Below are positions 15,865 to 24,700 of a stretch of DNA of 64,000 nt, piece by piece; positions within the stretch are counted from its first letter, which is position 1, and each line of letters starts with the position of its first letter. The notes below the pieces were generated by a model. That model searched no databases, had not been told where the DNA came from, and worked only from the letters and a program-made list of their open reading frames with translations. A program made the position numbers and the translations under genes. The DNA comes from Amycolatopsis oliviviridis (GTDB lineage Bacteria; Actinomycetota; Actinomycetes; Mycobacteriales; Pseudonocardiaceae): contig NZ_BNAY01000005.1 in assembly GCF_014654365.1 (NCBI RefSeq), forward strand, positions 248,001-312,000, given 5' to 3'.

Positions 15865-17193
15865 CTATTTCCGCGGCGCCCCCGCGACATAAATGTCACC
15901 GTCGGCCACTGAGACGTCACGCGCACTGGACGCGCCGGTCGCCAGAATGCGGGCAGGGTCCCGGAAACCGGCGATCACTTCGACGCGCTGGACCGGTTTC
16001 GCCGTGGTGATCAAGGTTTCCGGCTTCCAGGTGCGTCCGTTCTCGAGCAGGAACGTCTCGATGCCCGGCTTCCCGTCCCGGGTTCCGTAAACGCGCCAAG
16101 TGCCGCCATTGAGTTGTTCGATCTCGCGCAATCGGAGTCCGTTCGCGACTTCGCGCACTTCCCACTCCCGGCCGTTCCACGCGCCCGCGAAATCGCGCGG
16201 CGAGCCCGCGGCGTCGAACTGGAACCAGGTGACGAACGGTTTGCCGTCGCGCTGGGTGCCGGTCTGCAGGATGTAGTCCGGCGACTTGAGCCCGCCGGGG
16301 AGTTCGAGCGGGGTTTCGGCGACCTTGAGGTACCGCTCCTGTTCGGCGTCGTCGACCTGCGTGCCGAGGTCGTGGCCCGCCGCGGAGAAGAAGCGCAGCG
16401 TACGGACGTCGAAGGACAGGTAGTAGACGTTCCGGTGGTAGACGTCGTGCTTGTGCTGCTCCGGCCCGCCGCCGGCGAGCGTGTAGACGAACTGGATCCG
16501 CCCGGACGACGGCAGGTACCGCAGCTGCCCGACGTAGATCTCGTCCATGTGGTCGGCCCGCCCCAGCGAACCGAACGCCCACTGCTTCCCGGTCAGCCGC
16601 ACGGAGTTCTTCCACGTCTTCCCGTGATCGCGGGAGACGATGTACTTCATCGGGCGGAAGTCGGTGTTCGCGTTCGGATCGAGTTCGTTGGTCGTCTCGC
16701 GATAGAACATGAACAGCGTGCCGTCGACGGTCTTGACCGGCATCGGGTAACTCGCCGAGTCGCCCTCGGGAACCTCGGTGTCGGTCCAGGTGCCGTCGAG
16801 GGAATGGGCCAGCGGCGCGCGGCTGATCACGGTCCGCGTGTTGTGCATGCCGCGGAAGATCAGCAGGTGGCCGTCGCCCGCCAGCAGCATCGTCGGGTAG
16901 TTGTGCGGATCGGACTCGCCGTCGGCGATCTTCTTCGGCGCGGTCCAGGCGCCGGTCCGGTGGTCGTAGGCCTGGACGTAGGTGTCCGCGGCCTTGCCGG
17001 ACCACGAGATGAAGGTCTTGCGCGCGACCGGATCGAAGACCCCGCCCGCGTTCGGCCGCCGGTCGGTGCGGGACGCGACCGCGCTCGCCGGGGTCATCAC
17101 CTCGAAAGCGGCCTTTCCGGGCGGCTTGGCGGCCGCCTGGGGAACCGGGATCACGAGACCTGCCATGACGAGCGCGCAAAGAAGTTTGCGCAT
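15865..17193 (-). CDS. Secreted BNR-repeat protein (BNR_4-like, possible glycosyl hydrolase or lyase)
   Basis: 442 residues starting MRKLLCALVMAGLVIPVPQAAA, a Sec signal peptide, preceded by AGGAGG. The mature protein reads as a beta-propeller with repeats such as FISWSGKAADTYVQAYDHRTGAW, SRDHGKTWKNS and WFQFDAAGSPRDFAGAW, matching BNR_4 proteins often linked to polysaccharide breakdown. No catalytic residues can be assigned. It is divergent from the secreted nuclease (195 bp apart). Confidence 0.75.
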   Translation of the reverse strand: MRKLLCALVMAGLVIPVPQAAAKPPGKAAFEVMTPASAVASRTDRRPNAGGVFDPVARKTFISWSGKAADTYVQAYDHRTGAWTAPKKIADGESDPHNYPTMLLAGDGHLLIFRGMHNTRTVISRAPLAHSLDGTWTDTEVPEGDSASYPMPVKTVDGTLFMFYRETTNELDPNANTDFRPMKYIVSRDHGKTWKNSVRLTGKQWAFGSLGRADHMDEIYVGQLRYLPSSGRIQFVYTLAGGGPEQHKHDVYHRNVYYLSFDVRTLRFFSAAGHDLGTQVDDAEQERYLKVAETPLELPGGLKSPDYILQTGTQRDGKPFVTWFQFDAAGSPRDFAGAWNGREWEVREVANGLRLREIEQLNGGTWRVYGTRDGKPGIETFLLENGRTWKPETLITTAKPVQRVEVIAGFRDPARILATGASSARDVSVADGDIYVAGAPRK

Positions 17194-17388
17194 GAAGACG
17201 CCTCCTGGTGCTTCGCAGGCGGCGGACCTTGATCCTCTCACGTAAGAACACGGCAAAACCAGCCCCGAAACCTGCGAAAGCAGGGGTCCGAACGGGCTAG
17301 TGGTGACGAATCGTTGTCTTGACGTCTTCCTCATTTCACTTGTTCGGGGGAGTATTCCTCGACCGATCTTGCGAAAAGGGGACTCAGC

Positions 17389-19875
17389 GTGACCACATCC
17401 CGACGTGCTGCCCGGAGAAGGGCCCTGACCGTGGCCGTCACCTCCGGGCTGGTCGTGAGCGGTACTGCCATCGCAGCCGCTCCGGCCGCGCTCGCCGCGC
17501 CCAGCGCCGACGCCGTGATCGCCGAGGTCTACGGCGGTGGCGGGAATTCGGGCGCCACGTTGACCAGCGACTTCATCGAACTCGCGAACCGCGGCGCGGC
17601 CGCCGTGAGCCTCGACGGCTTCAGCGTCCAGTACGCGCCCGCGTCGGGGAACAGCTGGCAGGTCACGCCGCTGACCGGCAGCGTCGCGGCGGGTGCGCGG
17701 TACCTCGTCGCGCAGGCGAAGGGCGCGGGCGGCACCGTCGCGCTCCCGGCGCCGGACGCCACCGGCTCGCTGGCCCTGTCCGCGACCGCCGGCACCGTCG
17801 CGCTCGTTCAGGGCACCACGGCGCTGACCTGCAAGACCGCCGCCGACTGCGCGGCCGACACCCGGATCAAGGACCTGGTCGGCTTCGGCCCGGCCGCCGT
17901 CATCCGCGAGGGAAGCGCGGCGCCCGCGCCGTCCAACACCGCCTCCGTCGCCAGGGGGACGACGCTCGCGGACACCGACGACAACGCCGCCGACTTCACC
18001 TCCGGCGCGCCCACGCCGACCAACGGCAAGGGTGAGACGCCGGGCGAGACCGGCCCGCCCGCGGTGACCGCCAAGATCCACGAAATCCAGGGCACCACCC
18101 GGATCTCGCCGCTGAAGGACCGGAAGGTCGCCGGGGTCACCGGCGTCGTGACCGCGATCCGGGGCTTCGGTTCGGCCCGCGGGTTCTGGATCACCGACCC
18201 CGCGCCCGACGCCGACCCGCGGACCAGCGAGGGCCTGTTCGTCTTCACCGGTTCGACCACGCCCGCCGTGGCCGTCGGCGACGCGGTGACCGCCACCGGC
18301 TCCGTCCGCGAGTTCTATCCGGACGCGCCGGCGACCTCGCCGTACCAGTCGCTCACCGAGCTGACGAGTGCACAGTGGACGGTCGATTCGAGCGGGAACG
18401 CCGTCCCCGCGCCGACCGTCGTCACGCCGGACTCGGTCCCGGACACCGTCGCCCCCGCGCCGGGCGGCAGCATCGAGCCGCTGCCGCTGGAGCCCGCGAA
18501 GTACTCGCTGGACTTCTGGGAGTCGCACGAAAGCGAGAGCGTCAGCGTCTCCGACGCGCGCGTCGTCGGCCCGACGTCGTCGTTCAACGAGCTCTACGTG
18601 ACCACCAAGCCGAAGCAGAACCCGAGCGTCCGCGGCGGCGCGGTGTACCTGGACTACGACCGGCTCAACACCGGCGTGCTCAAGGTCGCGTCGCTGATCC
18701 CGTTCGCCGAACAGCCGTTCCCGAAGGTCAACACCGGCGACGTGCTCACCGGCGAGACGTCCGGTCCGGTGGAGTACAGCAACTTCGGTGGCTACACGCT
18801 GTTCGCGACGAAGCTGGGCGCCGCCAAGGACAACGGATTGCAGCGCGAAAGCACCCGCGCGCAGCGCAGCGGTGAGCTTTCGGTGGCCACCTACAACGTC
18901 GAGAACCTGTCCGCTTTGGACAGTGACGAGAAGTTCGGCGAGCTGGCGAAGGCCATCGCGACCAACCTCGCGAAGCCGGACATCCTGAACCTGGAAGAGA
19001 TCCAGGACAACAACGGGCCCACGAACGACGGCACCGTCGTCGCGGACCAGACGCTGAAGAAGTTCGTCGACGCGATCGTCGCCGCCGGTGGCCCGCGCTA
19101 CGAGTGGCGTCAGATCGACCCGGAGAACGGCAAGGACGGCGGCCAGCCGGGCGGCAACATCCGCGTCGGCTTCCTGTTCAACCCGGCCCGGGTGTCCTTT
19201 GTGGACCGCAAGGGCGGCGACGCGACCACCCCGGTCGACGTGGTCAAGGAGCGCGGCAAGACCCACCTGACCGCCTCCCCCGGCCGTGTCGACCCGCTGA
19301 ACGAAGCGTGGGAAGCCAGCCGCAAGCCGCTCGTCGGCGAGTTCGTCTTCCAGGGCCGCACCGTGTTCGTCGTCGCGAACCACTTCAACTCCAAGGGCGG
19401 CGACCAGCCGACCCACGGCCGCAACCAGCCGCCGGTCCGGAGTTCCGAGGTGCAGCGGGCCAAGCAGGCGACAGTGCTGCGCGGTTTCGTCGACAAGCTG
19501 CTCGCGTCGGACAAGAACGCCAACATCGTCGTCGCCGGTGACCTGAACGACTACCCGTTCTCGCCCGCCGTGAAGACGCTGACCGCCGGTGGCGCGCTGA
19601 AGGACCTCATCGCGTCGCTGCCCGAGAACGAGCGGTACAGCTACGTTTTCGAGGGCCAGTCGCAGGTGCTGGACCACATCCTGGCGTCGAAGGCGCCGCG
19701 CGGGGCCGACTACGACGTCGTCCACCTGAACGCCGAGTTCGCGAAGCAGGCGAGCGACCACGACCCGCAGGTGCTGCGGTTCCGGCCGAGCGCGGGCAAC
19801 CCGGTCCAGGACGCGTTCTACGACCTGGCGGACTACCTGGAGAAGGTGCTCGGCCCTTACCTGCCGAAGCCGTAA
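17389..19875 (+). CDS. ExeM/NucH-type secreted endonuclease
   Basis: 828 residues from GTG. Order: signal peptide with twin Arg-rich start (TTSRRAARRRALTV...ALAAPSA), lamin-tail domain (VIAEVYGGGGNSGATLTSDFIELANRG, ~44-180), an OB-like segment (~225-480), then an endonuclease/exonuclease/phosphatase domain (~500-800). The last shows ATYNVENL, LNLEEIQDNNGP, VVANHFNSKGGD, VAGDLNDYPFSP and ASDHDPQVL, the metal and phosphate ligands of this fold. Secreted enzymes of this class degrade extracellular DNA for nutrients or biofilm turnover. The last ~20 residues are a non-homologous tail. Confidence 0.9.
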   Translation: MTTSRRAARRRALTVAVTSGLVVSGTAIAAAPAALAAPSADAVIAEVYGGGGNSGATLTSDFIELANRGAAAVSLDGFSVQYAPASGNSWQVTPLTGSVAAGARYLVAQAKGAGGTVALPAPDATGSLALSATAGTVALVQGTTALTCKTAADCAADTRIKDLVGFGPAAVIREGSAAPAPSNTASVARGTTLADTDDNAADFTSGAPTPTNGKGETPGETGPPAVTAKIHEIQGTTRISPLKDRKVAGVTGVVTAIRGFGSARGFWITDPAPDADPRTSEGLFVFTGSTTPAVAVGDAVTATGSVREFYPDAPATSPYQSLTELTSAQWTVDSSGNAVPAPTVVTPDSVPDTVAPAPGGSIEPLPLEPAKYSLDFWESHESESVSVSDARVVGPTSSFNELYVTTKPKQNPSVRGGAVYLDYDRLNTGVLKVASLIPFAEQPFPKVNTGDVLTGETSGPVEYSNFGGYTLFATKLGAAKDNGLQRESTRAQRSGELSVATYNVENLSALDSDEKFGELAKAIATNLAKPDILNLEEIQDNNGPTNDGTVVADQTLKKFVDAIVAAGGPRYEWRQIDPENGKDGGQPGGNIRVGFLFNPARVSFVDRKGGDATTPVDVVKERGKTHLTASPGRVDPLNEAWEASRKPLVGEFVFQGRTVFVVANHFNSKGGDQPTHGRNQPPVRSSEVQRAKQATVLRGFVDKLLASDKNANIVVAGDLNDYPFSPAVKTLTAGGALKDLIASLPENERYSYVFEGQSQVLDHILASKAPRGADYDVVHLNAEFAKQASDHDPQVLRFRPSAGNPVQDAFYDLADYLEKVLGPYLPKP

Positions 19876-19888
19876 CCCCCGCGATCAG

Positions 19889-19934
19889 TCCTCTGGATGC
19901 GGTAGTTGCACGCGCAAGTACCGCATCCAGAGGA
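19889..19934. terminator. Palindrome between convergent genes, containing the dispersed GAGGACGAAA motif
   Basis: Arms 19889-19904 and 19919-19934 pair perfectly (core CCTCTGGATGCGGTA); the stem continues after one mismatch with TTGC/GCAA. The right arm runs into the window's recurrent motif GCATCCAGAGGACGAAATGC (19923-19942). Confidence 0.7.
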
Positions 19935-19949
19935 CGAAATGCATCAGGG

Positions 19950-20321
19950 TCAGGAGCGTTTCGCTCGCCAGCCCAGGGAAAGCACGGCCTGCACGAGTTC
20001 CTGGTAGCTCGGCTTGACCTCTTCCAGGTACTTCTCCAGGTACCCGGCCCGCGCGGTCGGCACCGGCCGCGGTTCTTCGTCCTCCGGCAGCCAGGTCAGG
20101 CCTTCGACGTTGTGCTGCGCCATCTTCCACCACCGGGAAGCCCTGTCGACGGCGCGCTGCTCACGCTCGGCCGCGTCCGCGACTGCTTGGTGCGCCTCGG
20201 CGAGCCGGGCCTCCAGTTCGTCCGCGCGGGCGACCTCCCAGCTCCGCAGGTTCTCCGCCGAAGCGCGGGCGAGGCCGACGATCTCCTTGTACCGCATGGC
20301 CGCGGTGATGCCGTCATCCAT
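19950..20321 (-). CDS. Helical protein, last gene of FtsK-type ATPase unit
   Basis: 123 residues. A long amphipathic helix or coiled coil (ASAENLRSWEVARADELEARLAEAHQAVADAAEREQRAVDRASRWWKMAQ, ~18-69) is followed by a Pro-rich turn and a C-terminal helical piece. It has no signal peptide. The start overlaps the ATPase stop by 8 bp, so it is translated together with the ATPase and probably works with it. No family recognised. Confidence 0.7.
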   Translation of the reverse strand: MDDGITAAMRYKEIVGLARASAENLRSWEVARADELEARLAEAHQAVADAAEREQRAVDRASRWWKMAQHNVEGLTWLPEDEEPRPVPTARAGYLEKYLEEVKPSYQELVQAVLSLGWRAKRS

Positions 20322-23055
20322 CGAGGAGCCCTTCCGGACGCTGGAACGGGATGATCACCTCAGGTGCGCCGTGGGTGGTGCGGTCGAAGAACAGGGCGCG
20401 CCCCGGCCGCGGCGACCAGTGCACGACCTGCCCGGCCGCGAACGGCGACAGTTCGTTGCCCTGGACGTCCAGCGCGGCCCAAGTGCCGATGTCGTCGGTG
20501 CCCGCGAAGCCGAGCGTGTCCTTCAGCCGCGCGATGCTGCGCCACCAGCCGATGGTGTGGACGCCGTGCGCCGGGCCCTGCTTCAGTAGCACCCGCAGCT
20601 GGTCCAAGCCGCTCTTGAGCTGCCCTGGCGCCTTGGCTTCCAGTGCGGGTATCGAGGCGTCGACACCGTACAGGAGCAGCACCTGGGCTCTGTCCAAAGA
20701 GGACAGATTCTCCGCGATATCGATTACCCGGCCGGGCAAATCGTCGACCAGCTCCGCGCGGTGTCCGTCCGCCCGCAGTCGCTCGGCCAGTTCCAGCACC
20801 GCCGGGATCGACGCCTCGATGGGGCACGAGAGCACGAACTCCACGGCCCCTTCAGCGTGCTGCCTCGCCAGGGACCGCGCGGCGGAGTCCATGATGGACA
20901 GTGCTTCGGCCGTGGCCGCGCCGAGGACGGCGATGTTCCGTCCCGGTGCCTTCGGCAGGTCGACCCCGCAGGCGGCCTCGTCGACGTCGATGGACTGACC
21001 GAGCAGCGCGCGCGGCTTGTCCGTCGGCTTCAGGTCGGTGAACGCGGGGAACTGTTCCAGTACGGGGGAATGCGCGCCGTCGAACAGCCGGGGCCGTTTG
21101 AACGACTCCGAGTACCGCTCCCACAACCGGTGCTGCAGCTTGTTGAAGACGTCCTTGCTGCTCGCGTCCGGCACATGGGCCAGCTGATTCCCGTGCGCCA
21201 CCCCGGAATCGTGGTTGATCACCGCGTGCCACTTCGGCGCCGAGACCGCCGCGTTGTTGGTCTCGGACAGCACCCGCCGCGCCTTCGGCATCGCGATCCG
21301 CAGCGTGCACTGCTCGAACACGGCCGGCTTGCCCCAGAACGCCTCGATCCCGGCGACGTCCTGGCTCGCCAGCACCAGGTGGATGCCCTGCGACCGGCCT
21401 CGCCGCGCGATGTCCTCCAGCAGCTGGGTCGCCGTCGACGTGACGGCGTCGCGTCCGGCGAACAGGTACTGGAACTCGTCGATCACCGCGACGATCCGCG
21501 GCCAGTGTCCGCCCGGGTCCTGTTCGCGCAGGTCCGCGAGGTTGGTGACCTCGTGCAGTTTCGCGGCGGCGGACCGTCGGCGCAGCTCGTCGGCGAGATA
21601 CCGCAGCAGCGCCAGCCCGAACTCGCGGTCGGTGTTGACGTTGACCCCGATGAGTTTGGCGTGCGGCAGCCAGCTGGCGTCCCGCCGTCCCGGCGCGAGC
21701 CCGGCGAACGACACGCCCTCCTTGAAGTCCAGCAGGTACAGCGCGAGCTCGTCCGGCGAGTACCGCGCCGCGAAGCTGCCGAGCAGCGAGTACAGGAAGT
21801 TCGTCTTCCCCGAACCGCTCGGCCCGCCGATGAGCACGTGCGGGCTGGCGTCGCCGATGACGACCTCCACCGCCTCGCCCTCGAAGAACCCGACCGGCGC
21901 CCGCAGTTCCCGCGCCGAGCTCTCCTTGCCCAGTTCGGTGGGCAGGAGGTCGGCGAACGCGCGGGGCCCGCCCTGTTTGGCGATCAGGGCCTCGGCGATC
22001 CGTCCGGCGGCCCGGATGACCTGTCCGGACGGCATCGGCGGCTCGAGGTCGACGATCAGGTCGGGCCCGGTCATGCTGCTGACCGCGTGCCGGTCGTCGT
22101 GCAGGCTCAGCGATTCGACCGACGTCGACAGCATGGTCGGCACGTCGATCAGGATCAGGCAGATCCCGGCGGCCAGCGCCCCGGTGGCGACCCGTTTCAG
22201 CTCGCGGGCGCGTTCCGGTTCGAGGGTCTCCCCGTTGCCGTAGAGCACCGCGACGCGGAACGGTTCGACCCGCTGGCCGCTCGCCTGCCGGATCTCCCGC
22301 AGCGACGTGTGCCCCGCCTGCATCCCGGTCGCGTGGATGCGGCGGATGTGCCCGGCCAGTTCGTCGAGGAGGTCTTCGAGCCGTCCCGGGTCGTACAGGG
22401 TGAGCGCGCTCGTGCGGCTCAGCGGGTAGAGGTCGGGCAGGATCGCGGTCAGCTGCCCGACGTCCCACAGGTGGACGCGGACCGCGCCGGGTTCGAACGT
22501 GCTCAAGATCCGCATCAGCAGGTTCTGCACGATGCCGTCCACGGTGGCCCGGGTCTTCGGTGCCGACTGGATGGACAGATGCGACTCGTCGAGCAGGGGG
22601 GTCGCGACGTCGAACGTGCGCGGGACGTCCTGACCCGGCACGGTCGCCGAACCGATGCGCCACAGTCCCGGCGCGGTGATACCGGGGTTGGTGCCGACCC
22701 GGCCGAGCCAGTTGCCGGGCTGCTGGCTCGCCGGCCCCGGCGCGTTGTTCGCGACGAGTTCGCGCAACGCGTTCGGGCCCGCTTCCCATTCCGCGTAGAA
22801 CTGGCCCCGCACACTGCCGAGCAGGCCGAACACCTCGTTCGCGGCGGGATGCCGCGACCATTCGGCGTACTGCTCCGAGGTGGAGTGGTTCATCCCCACC
22901 CGGACGATGTGCTGTTCGAGTTCCAGTTTGGCCAGTTCCGCCTCGGCGGCTTGGCGGGCGCCGGCGGCGGCGCCGAGGACGAGCCCGATCTGGTGGCGGA
23001 CCCGCTCCAGCGCCGTGGCGACGCGATTGCGCTGTTCACTCGCTTTGCTGCCCAT
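20314..23055 (-). CDS. Soluble FtsK/SpoIIIE-type ATPase
   Basis: 913 residues. The N-terminus is coiled coil (ERVRHQIGLVLGAAAGARQAAEAELAKLE) with no transmembrane helix, unlike FtsK or EccC. A central FtsK/SpoIIIE motor has Walker A GGPSGSGKT at ~410-418 and Walker B IVAVIDEFQ ending near ~527, plus GRSQGIHLVLASQ. A C-terminal domain (~700-850) looks like a second, degenerate motor without GK[ST] (NIAVLGAATAEAL, VLLLYGVD), like the extra ATPase domains of EccC proteins. It lies between genes for small helical proteins and could move protein or DNA; no membrane core of a type VII system is nearby. Confidence 0.85.
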   Translation of the reverse strand: MGSKASEQRNRVATALERVRHQIGLVLGAAAGARQAAEAELAKLELEQHIVRVGMNHSTSEQYAEWSRHPAANEVFGLLGSVRGQFYAEWEAGPNALRELVANNAPGPASQQPGNWLGRVGTNPGITAPGLWRIGSATVPGQDVPRTFDVATPLLDESHLSIQSAPKTRATVDGIVQNLLMRILSTFEPGAVRVHLWDVGQLTAILPDLYPLSRTSALTLYDPGRLEDLLDELAGHIRRIHATGMQAGHTSLREIRQASGQRVEPFRVAVLYGNGETLEPERARELKRVATGALAAGICLILIDVPTMLSTSVESLSLHDDRHAVSSMTGPDLIVDLEPPMPSGQVIRAAGRIAEALIAKQGGPRAFADLLPTELGKESSARELRAPVGFFEGEAVEVVIGDASPHVLIGGPSGSGKTNFLYSLLGSFAARYSPDELALYLLDFKEGVSFAGLAPGRRDASWLPHAKLIGVNVNTDREFGLALLRYLADELRRRSAAAKLHEVTNLADLREQDPGGHWPRIVAVIDEFQYLFAGRDAVTSTATQLLEDIARRGRSQGIHLVLASQDVAGIEAFWGKPAVFEQCTLRIAMPKARRVLSETNNAAVSAPKWHAVINHDSGVAHGNQLAHVPDASSKDVFNKLQHRLWERYSESFKRPRLFDGAHSPVLEQFPAFTDLKPTDKPRALLGQSIDVDEAACGVDLPKAPGRNIAVLGAATAEALSIMDSAARSLARQHAEGAVEFVLSCPIEASIPAVLELAERLRADGHRAELVDDLPGRVIDIAENLSSLDRAQVLLLYGVDASIPALEAKAPGQLKSGLDQLRVLLKQGPAHGVHTIGWWRSIARLKDTLGFAGTDDIGTWAALDVQGNELSPFAAGQVVHWSPRPGRALFFDRTTHGAPEVIIPFQRPEGLLDG

Positions 23056-23070
23056 ACCGGCTCGCCGATC

Positions 23071-23316
23071 TCAGAGACGGGATTGGTAGCCGCTGACCAG
23101 GTCGTCAGCGGCTGAAAGACGCGTCAGCAGGCTTTCCATTCCCTCGTCGGCCTGCGCCAGCTGCGACGGGACCCATGGCACCGCTTGGGCCTGGGGTTCC
23201 ACGATGGCGCGTCTGGACTCTTCGAGCAGGCTCCTGGCTCGCTCGGCATGGGCGCGTCCGTCGGCGAGACCGGTTTGGACGGCCGTCAGCAGCTGATGCA
23301 GTTCCTCGAGATACAT
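23071..23316 (-). CDS. Small helical protein A in FtsK-type ATPase unit
   Basis: 81 residues, MYLEELHQLLTAVQTGLADGRAHAERARSLLEESRRAIVE..., two helices separated by a Pro/Trp-containing turn (QAVPWVPSQ), of the size of WXG100/ESAT-6-like hairpins but without WXG. It ends GYQSRL, similar to its upstream neighbour's SYSTRL. It starts directly after the neighbour's stop (2-bp gap) and ends 15 bp before the ATPase start. Confidence 0.65.
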   Translation of the reverse strand: MYLEELHQLLTAVQTGLADGRAHAERARSLLEESRRAIVEPQAQAVPWVPSQLAQADEGMESLLTRLSAADDLVSGYQSRL

Positions 23317-23318
23317 GT

Positions 23319-23579
23319 CTAGAGACGGGTCGAGTACGACTCGGCCGACGAGATGCCTGCCTGGATGGTGCTCTGCATCCCGGTGATGCCCTGCAGGGCT
23401 TCGGCGAGCAGCCCGTGCGCCTGGCTCACCTCGTGCTGGGTGCTGCCCTGAGTGGCCTGCGACAGGGAAAGCTGGGCTTCTTCGAGAGACTGCGCTGCCT
23501 GCTGAAGAGCGGCGATACTCGCGGATGCCTTCTCGTTCGCGAGCGCGATACCAGCGCGGATCTCTTCGACTCCGGCCAT
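23319..23579 (-). CDS. Small helical protein B, first gene of FtsK-type ATPase unit
   Basis: 86 residues from ATG at 23579: MAGVEEIRAGIALANEKASASIAALQ... Ala/Gln/Ser-rich, almost fully helical with a central break (QATQGSTQHE), and a C-terminal SYSTRL. It has no signal peptide and no WXG. In-frame sequence upstream reaches into the tRNA-Ser gene and is not protein. Size, helical hairpin form and linkage to an FtsK-type ATPase resemble type VII secretion substrates; this is inference. Confidence 0.65.
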   Translation of the reverse strand: MAGVEEIRAGIALANEKASASIAALQQAAQSLEEAQLSLSQATQGSTQHEVSQAHGLLAEALQGITGMQSTIQAGISSAESYSTRL

Positions 23580-23679
23580 TTTGGCGGACTCCTTGGGACG
23601 TCGGGGGCTGGAACGACCACACTTAAACTTAGCGTGATCATCTGACTCTGTTAAGTGAAGGGCCTGCGAAGTAATCAAC

Positions 23680-23711
23680 AAGGCCCCGGACGTCGAGACG
23701 TCCGGGGCCTT
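23680..23711 (-). terminator. Terminator of tRNA-Ser(GGA)
   Basis: Perfect 15-bp arms 23680-23694 and 23697-23711 (core GGCCCCGGACGTC), 8 bp beyond the tRNA 3' end in the direction of transcription. Confidence 0.75.
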
Positions 23712-23719
23712 GCTGACGG

Positions 23720-23804
23720 CGGAGGATACAGGATTCGAACCTGCGAGGGCGTGAACCCAACACGCTTTCCAAGCGTGCGCCTTAGGCCGCTCGGCCAATC
23801 CTCC
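23720..23804 (-). tRNA. tRNA-Ser(GGA)
   Basis: Class II tRNA of 85 nt on the minus strand. Acceptor GGAGGAT pairs with ATCCTCC; anticodon stem CACGC/GCGTG surrounds TTGGAAA with anticodon GGA (reads UCC/UCU); there is a long variable arm, a GGTTCGAATCC T-arm and discriminator G. CCA is not encoded. Confidence 0.95.
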
Positions 23805-23876
23805 GTGGGGAACTTTACCGGATGCCCTTTCACCCCTTCGAAGGCGGGTCTGACCTGGCTTTCCGGCTGTAGGGCT

Positions 23877-24623
23877 TCAGGCGTGCGCGGGGGCGAGGAC
23901 GTCCGCGACGACGCAGGTGATGTTGTCCGGACCGCCACCCTCGTTGGCCAGATCGATCAGCCTCGGGACGGTCTCGGCGGGGTCCTGGAAGGCGCCCAGG
24001 ACGTCCTTGATAACGGTTTCGACAACCGTTGCCGTTAACCCGTCCGAGCACAGCAGGAGACGGTCTCCAGGGGCGGCGTCGAAGGTCCAGACGTCCGCTT
24101 CGCCGCTTCCGGTGCTCAGAAGCGCCTTCATCAGCAGCGAGCCGCGAGGGTGCCCCTCGACCTCCGACGGGTCGATGCGCCCGTCGTCCGCGAGCGCCTG
24201 CGCGAGGGTGTGGTCGCGGGTGAAGCGCTGAAGCGCGCCGTCGCGGAGGAGGTATCCCTTCGAGTCGCCGATGTGGACGGCCGTGAAGAGCGCGCCGTCG
24301 AACAGCAGTGCCGTCAGGGTGGTGCCCATGCCGCGCGTCTCGGGCTGCTCCTCGGCCGTCGCGGCCAGCCGGTCGTCGATGGCGCGCAGGCCGCCCGAGA
24401 GCACCTCGAACAGGTCGACCTCCGCGAGGTCGAAACCACGGAGATCCTCGTCGAGCCGGGACAGGACGCCCACCGCCTCGGCGCTGGCGACCTCGCCGTG
24501 CGGCTGGCCGCCGATACCGTCGGCGACGGCCAGCATCCTCTCGCTGGCGTAGACCGAGTCCTGGTTGACCTGGCGACGCTGCCCGATGTCCGAGCCCGCG
24601 GCGTACCGAAGGGTGTACCTCAT
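23877..24623 (-). CDS. PP2C-family Ser/Thr protein phosphatase
   Basis: 248 residues, a bare catalytic domain without transmembrane segment. The metal and phosphate motifs are in order: SDIGQRRQVNQDS, AVADGIGGQPHGE, RGMGTTLTALL, HIGDSKGYLLRDG, LLLCSDGLT and GGGPDNITCVV. It would dephosphorylate Ser/Thr residues in the cytoplasm, unlike membrane-bound PstP. It is divergent from an operon encoding a DNA methylase and a Ser/Thr kinase, so it may oppose that kinase. The start is close to a possible -10 (TTTACT) and the message may be nearly leaderless. Confidence 0.92.
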   Translation of the reverse strand: MRYTLRYAAGSDIGQRRQVNQDSVYASERMLAVADGIGGQPHGEVASAEAVGVLSRLDEDLRGFDLAEVDLFEVLSGGLRAIDDRLAATAEEQPETRGMGTTLTALLFDGALFTAVHIGDSKGYLLRDGALQRFTRDHTLAQALADDGRIDPSEVEGHPRGSLLMKALLSTGSGEADVWTFDAAPGDRLLLCSDGLTATVVETVIKDVLGAFQDPAETVPRLIDLANEGGGPDNITCVVADVLAPAHA

Positions 24624-24640
24624 GGATCCCAGTAAAGCAG

Positions 24641-24659
24641 TTGTGTACTGAGTTCACAA
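24641..24659. promoter_or_regulatory. Inverted repeat between phosphatase and methylase-kinase genes
   Basis: TTGTG (24641-24645) and CACAA (24655-24659), 9 bp apart, lie in the 77-bp divergent gap. TTGTGT with TAGAGC (24663) could be plus-strand -35/-10 boxes (16-bp spacing); on the minus strand TTGTGA and TTTACT are 17 bp apart. A shared operator/promoter is plausible. Confidence 0.35.
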
Positions 24660-24700
24660 ACATAGAGCTGGAATGGTCAGCTGTCGGTTACGATGCCGTG

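Noticed and set aside
17194..19761. Minus-strand open frame extending the BNR-repeat gene through the nuclease gene
   Set aside because: The signal peptide and AGGAGG at 17193 mark the real start; the rest is antisense, low-complexity Arg/Gly/Val sequence.
19950..23579. Canonical ESX/type VII secretion locus
   Set aside because: No EccB, EccD, EccE, mycosin, PE/PPE or WXG motif; the ATPase lacks membrane helices. Only a loose resemblance remains.
23580..23798. N-terminal extension of the small helical protein gene
   Set aside because: It translates the tRNA-Ser gene and its terminator; the ATG at 23579 is the natural start.
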